A stretch of 64,000 bases of DNA from Geoanaerobacter sp964528055. GTDB taxonomy: Bacteria; Desulfobacterota; Desulfuromonadia; Geobacterales; DSM-12255. A program made the translations under genes and the position numbers. Below, piece by piece: positions 25,512 through 34,475 of this stretch. The first letter of the stretch is position 1. Each line of letters opens with the position of its first letter. The notes below the pieces were generated by a model that was given only the letters and a program-made list of their open reading frames with translations, was not told where the DNA came from and ran no database searches. Where the stretch lies: NCBI GenBank assembly GCA_964528055.1, contig CAZGQM010000006.1, positions 1-64,000 of the forward strand. Direction: 5' to 3'.

Positions 25512-26303
25512 TTACCTCATTTCGCGACGCATGAAAATAGCGGCGGCGAGAGAGAGGAGAATTACCACATAGACAATAAAATAAGCCACGGTCAGAAGGA
25601 GTCCGTTGGCAGGGACCGGAAGACCGTATATTGCATTGACCTTCAGATTAAAGGCACTGAAATTTGGCAGCAGGTAATATAAACCAGTGGCAATATGCTT
25701 TACGACGGGCGACAGGGATATTGAAGAAGGGGAATTGACATATTCATAGACTTGCTGTGTAACTCCACCGGCAATGAATGTGGCTATCGTGCCGAAAACC
25801 GGCAGGAAGAAGGAGGTGCTTACAGTGGAAAACAGGAAGGCAACTGCTATCAGCAGGATATATTTCAGGGCGTCAAACAGGATACAGAGCGCCATCGTTT
25901 CCCATACGACCGGTCTTTCAGGGGGACGGATGGCAGAGGTGTAGCCAACTACCGCACAAGCTGCAATACCCAGAACAAACGCCGCCAGCAACAGAAACAG
26001 AGCCGTGCCGCCAAAACGCCCCAGCAGATAACTCTGTCGAGAGAGCGGCAATCCAAGGACACTGAAGGTATAGCGCCTTTCGATATCCTTCCAGAGGGAA
26101 GTTCCGCCAAGAAAAACCGCCAGCAGCAATAGTATGAATGAAATCAGGGAGAGTGACAGTGTCAGAGAGAGTTCCGTCACTTGTCGCATGGAAAGAGAAG
26201 CAATGCCAGGGATCAAGAGAAACGCACATGCAGTTACCATAATCCCCTGAAATACCCGGTCGCGAAAGATACCTTTAAGGGTAATATAAATAATTGAGGT
26301 CAT
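25512..26303 (-). CDS. ABC-2 type transporter permease
   Basis: This 263-residue protein has about six membrane spans (for example LSLSLISFILLLLAVFLGG and LLLTVAYFIVYVVILLSLAAAIF). Its KDIERRYTFSVLGLPLSRQSYLLGR segment is typical of ABC-2 permeases (NosY/GldF-like). The stop codon TAA runs into the ribosome-binding site of the next gene. It works with the ATPase at 23711. Cargo is unknown. Confidence 0.9.
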   Translation of the reverse strand: MTSIIYITLKGIFRDRVFQGIMVTACAFLLIPGIASLSMRQVTELSLTLSLSLISFILLLLAVFLGGTSLWKDIERRYTFSVLGLPLSRQSYLLGRFGGTALFLLLAAFVLGIAACAVVGYTSAIRPPERPVVWETMALCILFDALKYILLIAVAFLFSTVSTSFFLPVFGTIATFIAGGVTQQVYEYVNSPSSISLSPVVKHIATGLYYLLPNFSAFNLKVNAIYGLPVPANGLLLTVAYFIVYVVILLSLAAAIFMRREMR

Positions 26304-26339
26304 ACTGAGCCCTTATTATATTTTAATTAGCGTAAAATA

Positions 26340-28073
26340 TCACTTCGCAAGCTCTATTACCAGTTTTTCAGCAGGCTTTCGATAATAGATTGCAGGAGGC
26401 GCTGTTTTTACAACCACCTTAAATGCCTCAATCGCTTTCTCTTTCTCTCCAACCTGCATATTAATAACTCCTAGGCGGTATGAGTAAAATGAGTCTCCAG
26501 TCAATTCTATAAGGCGGTTCAAGGTCTTGACTGATTCAGCATATACATCCCTGAGTGTCGCCTTATTCGCTACTACCATAAACTTATTCAACTCAAGAAT
26601 CCTCAACAGGATAGAAACTTCATGTCTGCCGGGATTAGCCAGTATTTGACGCAATATAACGCCGGCCTCGGCATATTTGCCTTCGTTTATCAAAGCAACG
26701 GCCTTGTTTTGAAGCCCTAACTGGGCATTAATGCCACTCGGTTCGTTGTATGATTTTAAAATGACGGCTGCTTCCTTCCTTTTGCCGATTGCCTCTAATG
26801 CATATGCAAGTTCATTCTGTGCAGGCCTAAAATCGGGTGATTTCCGCGCTGTATCCTGAAACAGGGCAAGATTATCCTGCCAGAGGATATTGCGTGTGGC
26901 AGTTCCGTAAAGGGCAATGGCAGTGATGCACGCGACGGCAAGGGTCAGATGCAGACGATAGTTTGAGCATTGTCTCCAACCCTGGACCGCCAGTGTAGCG
27001 CCAACCAGAAAAAATGCTGAAGGGATATACATGTAACGCTCGGCAAGAGGTGTCCAGGTGTAGAAGAGCAATGGTACCATCAACGCCGAAGTGCCGACAG
27101 CACCCGCACAAATTACAAAAAAGGCCGGTAACGTCCGGCGGTAGAAGAGCCAGAGAATACCTATAAAAACCAACACGCCAACCGGCAGATAAAGATCGGA
27201 AACATGGACGATACAGAAGTTAAGAGGAAAAGGGATCAGAAGCTTTTTTGCATAGAAGCCTGCAGCCTTCGATACCAACCTCACATTCATCAGCAGACTG
27301 GAACTCTCAGAAACGGCAACTTTGGAGAGTACGCGAGCAACACCCTTGTCTCCTTTTGAGAATGCGAGCATTCGGAAGAGAAAATAGACGGCTCCGGAAG
27401 CAGAAAAGACCATAAGATGAAGCCAGTACTTGCGGAATACGGAGTTAAGCGGAACGGCCTCTGCTCCGCTTGCAGGGATAAAAAACGGAAAAAGAACCGC
27501 AGCTGGTAAAAAGAAAATCGCAGTTTCCTTAACCAGACAGGCCAACAACATGCAGATTGCCGCCATGACTGACTGGACCCAGCCCAATGGGCGATTCAAC
27601 ATCAGATACATTGCCAGAATAAGAAAAAAACCGGCCAGCAGGTCGGTTCTTCCGGAGATCCAGTTTACAGCCTCGGTATTGAGTGGATGAATGGCGAAAA
27701 TGAGTGCTGCTACAAACGGTGAAACCTGAGAGGGTTCGGGCAAAAACTGTGTTGCACGACGGGCAACAGCATAGACGAGCAATGTATTGGCTAGGTGGAA
27801 GATAATATTCTCAAGGTGCATGAAGCTTTCTTCAAGCCCCCAGATGAATTTATCCATTATAAAGGACAACCAGAGTACGGGACGATAATAATTTCCGGTG
27901 CCCGCAGGGAAAAAGATACTCTTAAGGTTAAAGTTTTCGGTATTTAAGAGATAGTGATACAGCCCAATGTCATCAACGGAATTAAAGGGTGAGAACAGAG
28001 TTGGATAATAGATACCGAGTACAACAAATACGAGGCAAAGAAGATATGTATTCGTTTTTTGATATCCGAGCAT
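26340..28073 (-). CDS. TMTC-like multi-span glycosyltransferase with C-terminal TPRs
   Basis: This 577-residue protein begins with about ten membrane segments, starting YLLCLVFVVLGIYYPTLF. The first periplasmic loop holds the acidic pair SVDD typical of GT-C enzymes, and HPLNTEAVNWISGRTDLLAGFF matches the signature of TMTC-type O-mannosyltransferases. TPR repeats fill the last 190 residues (LAYALEAIGKRKEAAVIL onward). Such enzymes use polyprenyl-phosphate sugars to glycosylate secreted proteins. Immediate adjacency to the pilin genes makes pilin a good candidate target. ATG at 28073 has GGA six bases upstream; the pilA-C terminator lies just before it. Confidence 0.78.
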   Translation of the reverse strand: MLGYQKTNTYLLCLVFVVLGIYYPTLFSPFNSVDDIGLYHYLLNTENFNLKSIFFPAGTGNYYRPVLWLSFIMDKFIWGLEESFMHLENIIFHLANTLLVYAVARRATQFLPEPSQVSPFVAALIFAIHPLNTEAVNWISGRTDLLAGFFLILAMYLMLNRPLGWVQSVMAAICMLLACLVKETAIFFLPAAVLFPFFIPASGAEAVPLNSVFRKYWLHLMVFSASGAVYFLFRMLAFSKGDKGVARVLSKVAVSESSSLLMNVRLVSKAAGFYAKKLLIPFPLNFCIVHVSDLYLPVGVLVFIGILWLFYRRTLPAFFVICAGAVGTSALMVPLLFYTWTPLAERYMYIPSAFFLVGATLAVQGWRQCSNYRLHLTLAVACITAIALYGTATRNILWQDNLALFQDTARKSPDFRPAQNELAYALEAIGKRKEAAVILKSYNEPSGINAQLGLQNKAVALINEGKYAEAGVILRQILANPGRHEVSILLRILELNKFMVVANKATLRDVYAESVKTLNRLIELTGDSFYSYRLGVINMQVGEKEKAIEAFKVVVKTAPPAIYYRKPAEKLVIELAK

Positions 28074-28084
28074 TTCGAGTCCAC

Positions 28085-28114
28085 AAAAAAAAACGGGATG
28101 CCGAGACACCCCGT
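28085..28114 (-). terminator. Intrinsic terminator after pilA-C
   Basis: On the minus strand ACGGGGTG, a 6-nt loop and CATCCCGT form a stem (one G-T pair), followed directly by nine T. It separates the pilin transcripts from the downstream TMTC-like gene. Confidence 0.9.
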
Positions 28115-28139
28115 AGATGGTTTTATCAAAGCAGAAATG

Positions 28140-28475
28140 TTACATTACGCTCCAACCGGCTCCGGTAACTGCTGTCGAATTGGAAGCACCAGGAACTGCG
28201 ACGGCTGTATTTTTTGTTGCTGTCATCCAGGTTACCGCTGTGCTGTCATATGCGGTGCCGAATTTTTTAACGCCATTGATATGCTGGGTAATGATTGCAT
28301 AACCAGCAGTGGATTCTGCATGCGCCATATGAACCCCAGTGGACAGTTTCCCGATGGTTGCAGTTCCGGACATTACCGTCTTGCCTGCATCAGTCAGGCT
28401 GCTTGCGGCTGATCCGCCAAAGGAAGAAGTAGCTGCCAGGGCAACCAACAGGCTAGCAATGAGAATGCTTTTCAT
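28140..28475 (-). CDS. PilA-C, second half of the split pilin
   Basis: This 111-residue secreted protein has a Sec signal peptide (MKSILIASLLVALAATSSFG) and no N-methylated pilin helix. The mature part is a small Thr/Ser/Gly/Ala-rich beta domain (KTVMSGTATIGKLSTGVHM, YAIITQHINGVKKFG, ending AGWSVM). It is the PilA-C/Spc counterpart of Geobacter GSU1497, which packs with the short PilA-N helix to make a filament subunit (established for G. sulfurreducens). It follows pilA-N by 20 nt with a strong GAGGAG site and is closed by a terminator. Confidence 0.9.
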   Translation of the reverse strand: MKSILIASLLVALAATSSFGGSAASSLTDAGKTVMSGTATIGKLSTGVHMAHAESTAGYAIITQHINGVKKFGTAYDSTAVTWMTATKNTAVAVPGASNSTAVTGAGWSVM

Positions 28476-28495
28476 AATGTATCTCCTCTTATGTA

Positions 28496-28720
28496 TTAAT
28501 TAAAGGTTAAGTTAGCAGGATATGCCTGATTATCAGCCATGAAGGCTTCCATACCGGTTTTAATGTTCTTCAGATCGCTTGTTGAGGCACTGTGATATGC
28601 TTTCTCTCTGTAGGCAGAAAACTGAGGAATAGCGATAGCCGCCAGGATGCCTATGATCGCGACAACGATCAAAAGCTCGATAAGGGTGAAACCTTTGTTG
28701 TTTCTGAATTTTTTCAACAT
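28496..28720 (-). CDS. pilA: PilA-N, short type IVa pilin
   Basis: This 74-residue prepilin has the leader MLKKFRNNKG and cleavage before F of FTLIELLIVVAIIG; Glu5 of the mature chain is present. The mature chain is 64 residues, far shorter than normal pilins, as in Geobacter PilA-N. Aromatic residues are F1, F24, Y27, Y32, F50, Y57 and an extra F63 two from the C terminus. F50 lies one position earlier than F51 of G. sulfurreducens. The start at 28720 has AGGAG 8 nt upstream. It is expressed from a sigma54 promoter about 87 nt upstream with PilR sites. It partners PilA-C. Confidence 0.95.
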   Translation of the reverse strand: MLKKFRNNKGFTLIELLIVVAIIGILAAIAIPQFSAYREKAYHSASTSDLKNIKTGMEAFMADNQAYPANLTFN

Positions 28721-28816
28721 GCTTGATTCTCCTTTCTGAGTGTTTTGTGCTAAAGAGGTTTACAGTGTTATCGGAAACGGGTTTACGAACTTTAGCGGAA
28801 TTATTATTAGGTATAT

Positions 28817-28834
28817 AAGCCAAAGACGTGCCAA
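28817..28834 (-). promoter_or_regulatory. Sigma54 (-24/-12) promoter of pilA
   Basis: On the minus strand TTGGCACGTCTTTGGCTT fits YTGGCACG-N4-TTGCW, with GG and GC at the required spacing. The predicted start near 28807 leaves an about 87-nt leader to the pilA ATG. PilR, encoded next door, is a sigma54 activator. Confidence 0.85.
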
Positions 28835-28925
28835 CAGGGCACCCACCAAGCAATAGCCATGATTTCAGCATGTTAAACCCAACTGATGCTCTGCTGGCAG
28901 GAAATTGGTCAAATAAACACGACTT

Positions 28926-28955
28926 ATTGTCACCCGATGTGACAATAAATGTCAC
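28926..28955 (-). promoter_or_regulatory. Probable PilR/enhancer binding repeats upstream of pilA
   Basis: ATTGTCAC (28926-28933), a 5-nt spacer and GTGACAAT (28939-28946) form a perfect inverted repeat, and a third GTCAC follows at 28951-28955. The cluster is about 120-150 bp upstream of the predicted start, as expected for an enhancer. TGTC-type motifs are known for PilR in other species. Confidence 0.7.
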
Positions 28956-28970
28956 TTTGATATATCACGA

Positions 28971-30350
28971 TCAAGACGACTCATCATCCATCCCGAATTT
29001 TGCCAGTCTGTAGCGAAACGAACGAAAACTCATCCCGAGGATCTGAGCTGCCTTCTTTTTAACCCCTCGACTCTGCTCAAGTGCCTGCAGGAGATACCGC
29101 TTCTCTATTCCATCCAGATAAGCCTCCAGGTTCATCCCCTCTGCTGCTATGACAAATGTCTCATCAGGTTCAGGCGCCTTCTGAAATCTTGTCACCTGTT
29201 TGGGAAGCGACTCCCGCGATAGTATCCGGTCCCCGATAACCAGGCATCTCTCAACGATATTTTCTAATTCACGGACGTTCCCAGGGAAAGGATAACCCAT
29301 GAGCAACTTTATGGCATCACCCGTAACCATCTGACTTCCTTCGGTATCACCGGCGAATTTGCGATAGAAATGCTCAATTAGCAGGGGGATATCTTCTGGC
29401 CGTTCACGCAAAGCCGGCATTTTTACCTGCACAACATCGAGGCGATAGTAGAGGTCTTCCCTGAATGACCCCTCCTTGACCTGCTCTTCGAGGTCACGAT
29501 TTGAAGCGGCTATGATCCGTACGTCAGCCTTTCTGTCGATGCTCTCCCCAATCCTTCTGAACTCCCGCTCTTGGAGTACCCTGAGCAGTTTTGCCTGGAG
29601 TTGCAGAGGTATCTCGCCGATCTCGTCGAGAAAAAGAGTCCCCCCTTCCGCCTGCTCGAAGAGCCCCGGCCTGTCTGCTACAGCTCCGGTAAAGGCCCCT
29701 TTGTGATGTCCGAACAGCTCGCTTTCCATGAGAGTCTCAGGTATGGCGCCGCAATTGACAGCCACAAAGCGTTTTTCACGTCGAGGACCGTTGTAATGTA
29801 TGGCTTTAGCAGCCAGTTCTTTACCAGTACCGCTCTCGCCCAGGATCAGGACTGTTGCGGTGCTGTTTGCAACTTTCTCAATGAGTGTGTAAACCTCTCG
29901 CATTCTGGCACTTTTGCCAATAATCCCGCCAAAACCGAATCGTTCTTCCATCTGACGGCGAAGCAACAGGTTCTCGTTTACCAGTCGGCGCTTTTCCAGG
30001 GCATTTCGGACAAGAACCTTGATCTCCTCTACCTTGAACGGCTTGGGGATATAATCATAGGCACCGAGCTTCATAGCCTCGACAGCCTGTTCAGCAGTGG
30101 TGTAGGCTGTTATCAGGAGCACTGCCGTGTCTGGCGTAACCAGCTTAATCCGTTCAAGAAGTTCCAGCCCCGAAAGCCCCGGCATGTTTACGTCGGAGAT
30201 AACCAGGTCATATACACCTGTCTCCAGAAGCATAAGTGCCTGTTCGGCATCCTCTGCCTTTTCCGTTCCATACCCTTCACGCTCCAGAAGTATGGAGAGA
30301 AATTCCCGCATGCTCAGTTCGTCGTCAACGACGAGTATGTTTGTCTCCAT
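28971..30350 (-). CDS. pilR: Sigma54-dependent response regulator PilR
   Basis: This 459-residue protein has a receiver domain with D53 (ISDVNMPG), an AAA+ domain with Walker A GESGTGKE, the sigma54-contacting GAFTGA loop and Walker B LFLDEIGEI, and a C-terminal Fis-type helix-turn-helix (KKKAAQILGMSFRSFRYRL). It activates sigma54 promoters, first of all pilA just downstream. The start at 30350 gives METNILVVDDE, the normal beginning; an extension to 30416 overlaps the pilS end and is not used. It follows pilS in the same direction. Its stop lies inside the pilA control region. Confidence 0.96.
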   Translation of the reverse strand: METNILVVDDELSMREFLSILLEREGYGTEKAEDAEQALMLLETGVYDLVISDVNMPGLSGLELLERIKLVTPDTAVLLITAYTTAEQAVEAMKLGAYDYIPKPFKVEEIKVLVRNALEKRRLVNENLLLRRQMEERFGFGGIIGKSARMREVYTLIEKVANSTATVLILGESGTGKELAAKAIHYNGPRREKRFVAVNCGAIPETLMESELFGHHKGAFTGAVADRPGLFEQAEGGTLFLDEIGEIPLQLQAKLLRVLQEREFRRIGESIDRKADVRIIAASNRDLEEQVKEGSFREDLYYRLDVVQVKMPALRERPEDIPLLIEHFYRKFAGDTEGSQMVTGDAIKLLMGYPFPGNVRELENIVERCLVIGDRILSRESLPKQVTRFQKAPEPDETFVIAAEGMNLEAYLDGIEKRYLLQALEQSRGVKKKAAQILGMSFRSFRYRLAKFGMDDESS

Positions 30351-30412
30351 GGATCTCACCAATCTTAACGGGGTCTGCCGGCAAATGACTTTAACAGTCA
30401 ACGATCCCCTTG

Positions 30413-32050
30413 TCACCCTGCTGGAAGAAGAATGCTGAATGTGGTCCCAATACCTGGTTTGCTGTCGACGAATATTCTGCCGCCATGAGCCTCGATTATA
30501 CGATACACGGTGGCCAGTCCAAGCCCGGTGCCACCTGGTTTGGTAGTAAAAAACGGCTCGAAGAGATGCCTGATCTCGGTTTCCTGCATCCCATGCCCTG
30601 TGTCGCTCACATCTATCCGGATAAAGTCTTTACGATCGATTATTTTACCTTGCAGATGGACAGGGGTCGCGGTTACCGTAATGGTTCCCCCGCCCGGCAT
30701 CGCCTCTGCAGCATTTACAAGCAGGTTCCAGTAGACCTGCTCCAGTTGATAGCTGTCCGCATATATGGATATTTGATCATCACTCTCAAAAACCAGGTTA
30801 ATGATGGCAAATCTTGGATCGACTGAAAGGAGCGCCTTCAGTTGGACATAGAGATCTTTGGGCCGTATAGCCTCATGCATAATGGAGACCGGTCGGGCAT
30901 ACACAAGAAAATCGCTGATTAATGAGTTAAGGCGATCCGTTTCACGCACTACGATCTCCAGCAAACGTCGGTCCGCAACTGGAACCCCATTACCCTGTGC
31001 AATCAACTGGACAGAACCGCTTATGGAGGCAAGCGGATTTCTTATCTCATGGGCAATCCTTGCTGCCAGTTCGCCAACAGCAGCCAATCGGTCGGTACGC
31101 TTCAGCTCTTCCTCCATCTGACGTATCTGTGTAAGATCCTTAAAATTGAGAATAATTCCGTTATTCATCCCATGCTTATCGAAAAATCGGATCGCATTGT
31201 AGCCAAATATCATTTCGTTTCCGCATATATCTGAATAATCAAACTCGCCGGAAAATACGGTATCTGACCGTTCAAAAAACCTCATTATACCCGGGATCAG
31301 TTCATCGATTGGTCGATCATACGCCTGCTGTTGCGAGATGCCGGTCAGTTCCTCTGCATAGCGGTTGAAAACCCTGACACGCCCTTCCGGAGTTACGGTC
31401 AGCAAACCACTTGTCAGGTTTTTGACTATGGAGCTGTTGAGCCTTTCGAGCTCTTCATAATCAATTACCTTTTCAAGCAGGGCGCTTTCACTGCTTTTGG
31501 CCCTTTCAGCGAGATATCCGGTTAACAGCGCCGTAAGGTAGAAAGCGACGATATTGACGAATATGGTGTACAGAAGATACGCGGAGCCATACTGCTGGGC
31601 AGGATATGCGCTTAACCCCAATGGAATCAGTTTGCCGTAATACTGGAGATCGATGATCCCACCGTAGAGAATTGCACAGAGGGAAGCTGCATAGAATGCC
31701 TGCCGCCTGGCAAGAAGCACCGACGCGGAGATGATCGCAAGCATGTAGATGAAGGAATATGGGGAGGAGATCCCCCCGGTTAGAAGAATCAGTGTCGTGA
31801 CCAGGAGCAGGTCCCAGATGATCTGGGTATACGTGAGCAGTGATCGCCATCGGTCCGTAAACCGAAGGACTGCCAGAGATACTAACGAGAAGAGATAGGT
31901 TGCCCCAACCAGCTTGCCAAGCGCCGCAAGATTAAGGATATCAAAGCTATCCGGGCGTCTCTGGTATAGAAAAACCGTAGAGGCGTAGAAGAGCGTCACC
32001 ACAATCATCCTGGCGACAATAAACCAGTTAAGCCTCCTCCTTTCGCTCAT
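30413..32050 (-). CDS. pilS: Sensor histidine kinase PilS
   Basis: This 545-residue membrane kinase has about six N-terminal spans (1-190), a PAS domain (about 205-300) and a HisKA/HATPase_c pair. The phosphoacceptor is the H of AHEIRNPLASI (about residue 340). N, G1 and G2 boxes follow: LLVNAAEAMPGG, DTGHGM and GGTGLGLATV. PilS senses pilin in the membrane in other species, and phosphorylates PilR. It is 3 nt after pilC and directly before pilR. Confidence 0.95.
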   Translation of the reverse strand: MSERRRLNWFIVARMIVVTLFYASTVFLYQRRPDSFDILNLAALGKLVGATYLFSLVSLAVLRFTDRWRSLLTYTQIIWDLLLVTTLILLTGGISSPYSFIYMLAIISASVLLARRQAFYAASLCAILYGGIIDLQYYGKLIPLGLSAYPAQQYGSAYLLYTIFVNIVAFYLTALLTGYLAERAKSSESALLEKVIDYEELERLNSSIVKNLTSGLLTVTPEGRVRVFNRYAEELTGISQQQAYDRPIDELIPGIMRFFERSDTVFSGEFDYSDICGNEMIFGYNAIRFFDKHGMNNGIILNFKDLTQIRQMEEELKRTDRLAAVGELAARIAHEIRNPLASISGSVQLIAQGNGVPVADRRLLEIVVRETDRLNSLISDFLVYARPVSIMHEAIRPKDLYVQLKALLSVDPRFAIINLVFESDDQISIYADSYQLEQVYWNLLVNAAEAMPGGGTITVTATPVHLQGKIIDRKDFIRIDVSDTGHGMQETEIRHLFEPFFTTKPGGTGLGLATVYRIIEAHGGRIFVDSKPGIGTTFSILLPAG

Positions 32051-32053
32051 TGT

Positions 32054-33271
32054 TTAACCGCCGACGGCTCCTGCCATCTTGAATATCGGGAGGTACATCG
32101 CCACAACAAGCCCGCCGACAGTCGTACCAAGGATAACCATGAGCAACGGTTCCATCATCGCCGTGAGTGCGGATACTGCGTCATCAACCTCGTCATCGTA
32201 GAAATCGGCAATTTTGTTCAGCATGGTATCCATTGCACCGGTAGCTTCTCCGACAGCAATCATCTGCACCACCATAGGCGGAAAAACGCCGCATGCCGCC
32301 AACGGCTCGGCCATAGTCTTTCCTTCGGAAATTGCCTGCCGTACAGAGTAAATCGCCTCTTCTACAATTTTGTTGCCGGCCGTCTTGGCAACGATTTCAA
32401 GACCATCCATTATCGGCACCCCGCTGCTGACCATGGTTCCCAGAGTCCTGGTGAACTTGGCAACGGAAACCTTCCTGATCAGCGGTCCGGCAATTGGCGC
32501 CTTCAGTGCAAGCTGGTCAATCTGTTTACGACCGGCAGGGGTATTATAGTATTTTTGTATCAGATACTTGAGCCCGAAAAAGGCAGCAATCATTACTAGT
32601 ATATACTTCTGGATAAACTTGCTCAGGGAAATGACCATCCTTGTAGGCGCTGGCAGTTCTCCACCGAATTCGGCGAACATCTTTGCAAAGGTCGGAATGA
32701 CAAATATCAGGATAACGCCAACGACTATCACTGCAATGGAAAGAATTGTTAACGGATAAACCATCGCGCCCTTTACCTGCTTTTTCAGCTTCATTGCCTT
32801 TTCAATGTAGGCTGCAAGCCGGTTCAGGATGGTATCAAGAATGCCGCCAATCTCGCCGGCAGCTACCAGGTTCACGAATAGCTGATCAAATATCTTGGGA
32901 TGTTTTGCAAGAGCATCGGCAAAGGTTGAGCCACTCTCTACGCTCTCTTTAACCTTACAGAGGGCATCTTTGAAGGTTTTGTTTTCCTGCTGTGATGAGA
33001 GTATTTCGAGACACTGAACCAGTGGAAGCCCGGAATCAATCATGGTGGCAAACTGGCGGGTGAAGACAACGAGATCCTTGGTATCAACCTTTTTTGCGCC
33101 ACCAAATCCCGGTATTTTTATGGCTGTACCTTTACTCTCTTGCTTGATGGAGATGCCGGTAAAACCGAATCGCCTCAACTGAGTCTCAGCAAGAGTCACG
33201 CTGTCTGCCTCCATGACCCCTTTTTGAATCTGTCCTGATTTATTTCTAGCTTCCCAATTGAACTTGGGCAT
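32054..33271 (-). CDS. pilC: Type IV pilus inner-membrane platform protein PilC
   Basis: This 405-residue protein has two repeated T2SF domains (about 70-190 and 275-395), each with FxRQFATMIDSGLPL and LGTMVSSGVPIMDGLEI elements, and three membrane spans (for example LTILSIAVIVVGVILIFVIP). PilC anchors the PilB and PilT ATPases. GGAGGAACA precedes the ATG. It lies 12 nt after pilT and 3 nt before pilS. Confidence 0.97.
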   Translation of the reverse strand: MPKFNWEARNKSGQIQKGVMEADSVTLAETQLRRFGFTGISIKQESKGTAIKIPGFGGAKKVDTKDLVVFTRQFATMIDSGLPLVQCLEILSSQQENKTFKDALCKVKESVESGSTFADALAKHPKIFDQLFVNLVAAGEIGGILDTILNRLAAYIEKAMKLKKQVKGAMVYPLTILSIAVIVVGVILIFVIPTFAKMFAEFGGELPAPTRMVISLSKFIQKYILVMIAAFFGLKYLIQKYYNTPAGRKQIDQLALKAPIAGPLIRKVSVAKFTRTLGTMVSSGVPIMDGLEIVAKTAGNKIVEEAIYSVRQAISEGKTMAEPLAACGVFPPMVVQMIAVGEATGAMDTMLNKIADFYDDEVDDAVSALTAMMEPLLMVILGTTVGGLVVAMYLPIFKMAGAVGG

Positions 33272-33283
33272 TGTTCCTCCTGA

Positions 33284-34384
33284 CTAATGTTGCGGTCTTC
33301 GCTGATGGGTTCCCATTGTTCCGCCGGTAGAAAGCATCTGTTTCAGTTCATCAGGTTCCGGCGATCGGCCAAGCGCATCGTCAACAGATATCAGACGGCG
33401 CATGTAGAGACTGTAGAGAGACTGGTTCATGGTCTGCATGCCGAATTTGTCCTGCCCGACCTGCATCTGAGAATATATCTGGTGGACCTTGTCCTCCCGT
33501 ATCAGGTTCCGTATTGCCGGATTGGGAACCATGACCTCAAGGGAAAGCGCGCGACCATGACCATCAAGCTTGGGAATAAGTGTCTGCGAAAGAACCCCCT
33601 CAAGCACAAATGAAAGCTGAGTTCGGACCTGGGTCTGCTGATACGGTGGAAAGACGTCTATGATCCTGTTAATGGTCTGTGCGCATGAGTTGGTGTGGAG
33701 TGTTGCAAAGCAGAGGTGCCCTGTCTCTGCGAGTGTCAGCGCCGCCTCGATGGTCTCCAGGTCGCGCAACTCCCCGATCAGTACGACGTCCGGGTCCTGT
33801 CTGAGGACATACTTCAGGGCGTTTTTGAAACTCTTTGTATCGGCTCCGACCTCACGCTGGTTCACCAGGCATCCCTTGTGCGGATGGAGGTACTCAATCG
33901 GATCCTCGATTGTTACTATATGTTCTTTCCTGTCGGTGTTGATTTTGTCTATTATGGAAGCAAGTGTCGTTGATTTGCCGCTCCCGGTAGGTCCAGTAAC
34001 CAGTACCAAACCGCGCGGTTTCGCCGCGAGTTCCCTGACCACAGGAGGAAGTCCCAGCTCCTCAAAAGTGAGAATCTTGTAGGGAATTACCCTGAAGACC
34101 CCAGCAACTGCACCTCTCTGGACGAGAATGTTGCCACGAAAGCGGGATAACCCTTTGACACCGAAGGAGAGGTCAAGCTCATTCTCCTCTTCGAACTTGT
34201 GCTTCTGAGCTTCGGTAAGGACGCTGTAACAGAGCTGCTTTGTATCCACCGGAGTAAGCATCGGCAAATCAAGCTGGATCAGCTTGCCGTCTACACGAAT
34301 CTGCGGAGGGGTGTTGGTTGTTATGTGAAGGTCAGAACCTCCCCGTTCCACAAGATCCTTAAGGAGCTGGTGAAGATTTGCCAT
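33284..34384 (-). CDS. pilT: Pilus retraction ATPase PilT
   Basis: This 366-residue secretion-type AAA ATPase powers pilus retraction. Walker A is GPTGSGKST (about residue 131), the Asp box is TIEDPIEYLH, Walker B is VVLIGELRDLETI, and the His box is HLCFATLHTNS. The PilT hallmark AIRNLIRE lies near 291. The C terminus is rich in Gln/Arg/His. It starts at 34384 with AGGGGA upstream. Position between pilB and pilC matches PilT4 of Geobacter, but paralogs elsewhere in the genome cannot be ruled out. Confidence 0.96.
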   Translation of the reverse strand: MANLHQLLKDLVERGGSDLHITTNTPPQIRVDGKLIQLDLPMLTPVDTKQLCYSVLTEAQKHKFEEENELDLSFGVKGLSRFRGNILVQRGAVAGVFRVIPYKILTFEELGLPPVVRELAAKPRGLVLVTGPTGSGKSTTLASIIDKINTDRKEHIVTIEDPIEYLHPHKGCLVNQREVGADTKSFKNALKYVLRQDPDVVLIGELRDLETIEAALTLAETGHLCFATLHTNSCAQTINRIIDVFPPYQQTQVRTQLSFVLEGVLSQTLIPKLDGHGRALSLEVMVPNPAIRNLIREDKVHQIYSQMQVGQDKFGMQTMNQSLYSLYMRRLISVDDALGRSPEPDELKQMLSTGGTMGTHQRRPQH

Positions 34385-34475
34385 GGTAATTTTCCCCTAA
34401 AACAATTTGACAGGATACTTGCTAGTTAACGAAACAAAAATCTGCTAAACAACGCAGATACTCATCTCCACCTTA

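Noticed and set aside
29571..30368. 265-codon plus-strand frame opposite pilR
   Set aside because: pilR has all AAA+ and receiver motifs on the minus strand; the antisense frame shows none.
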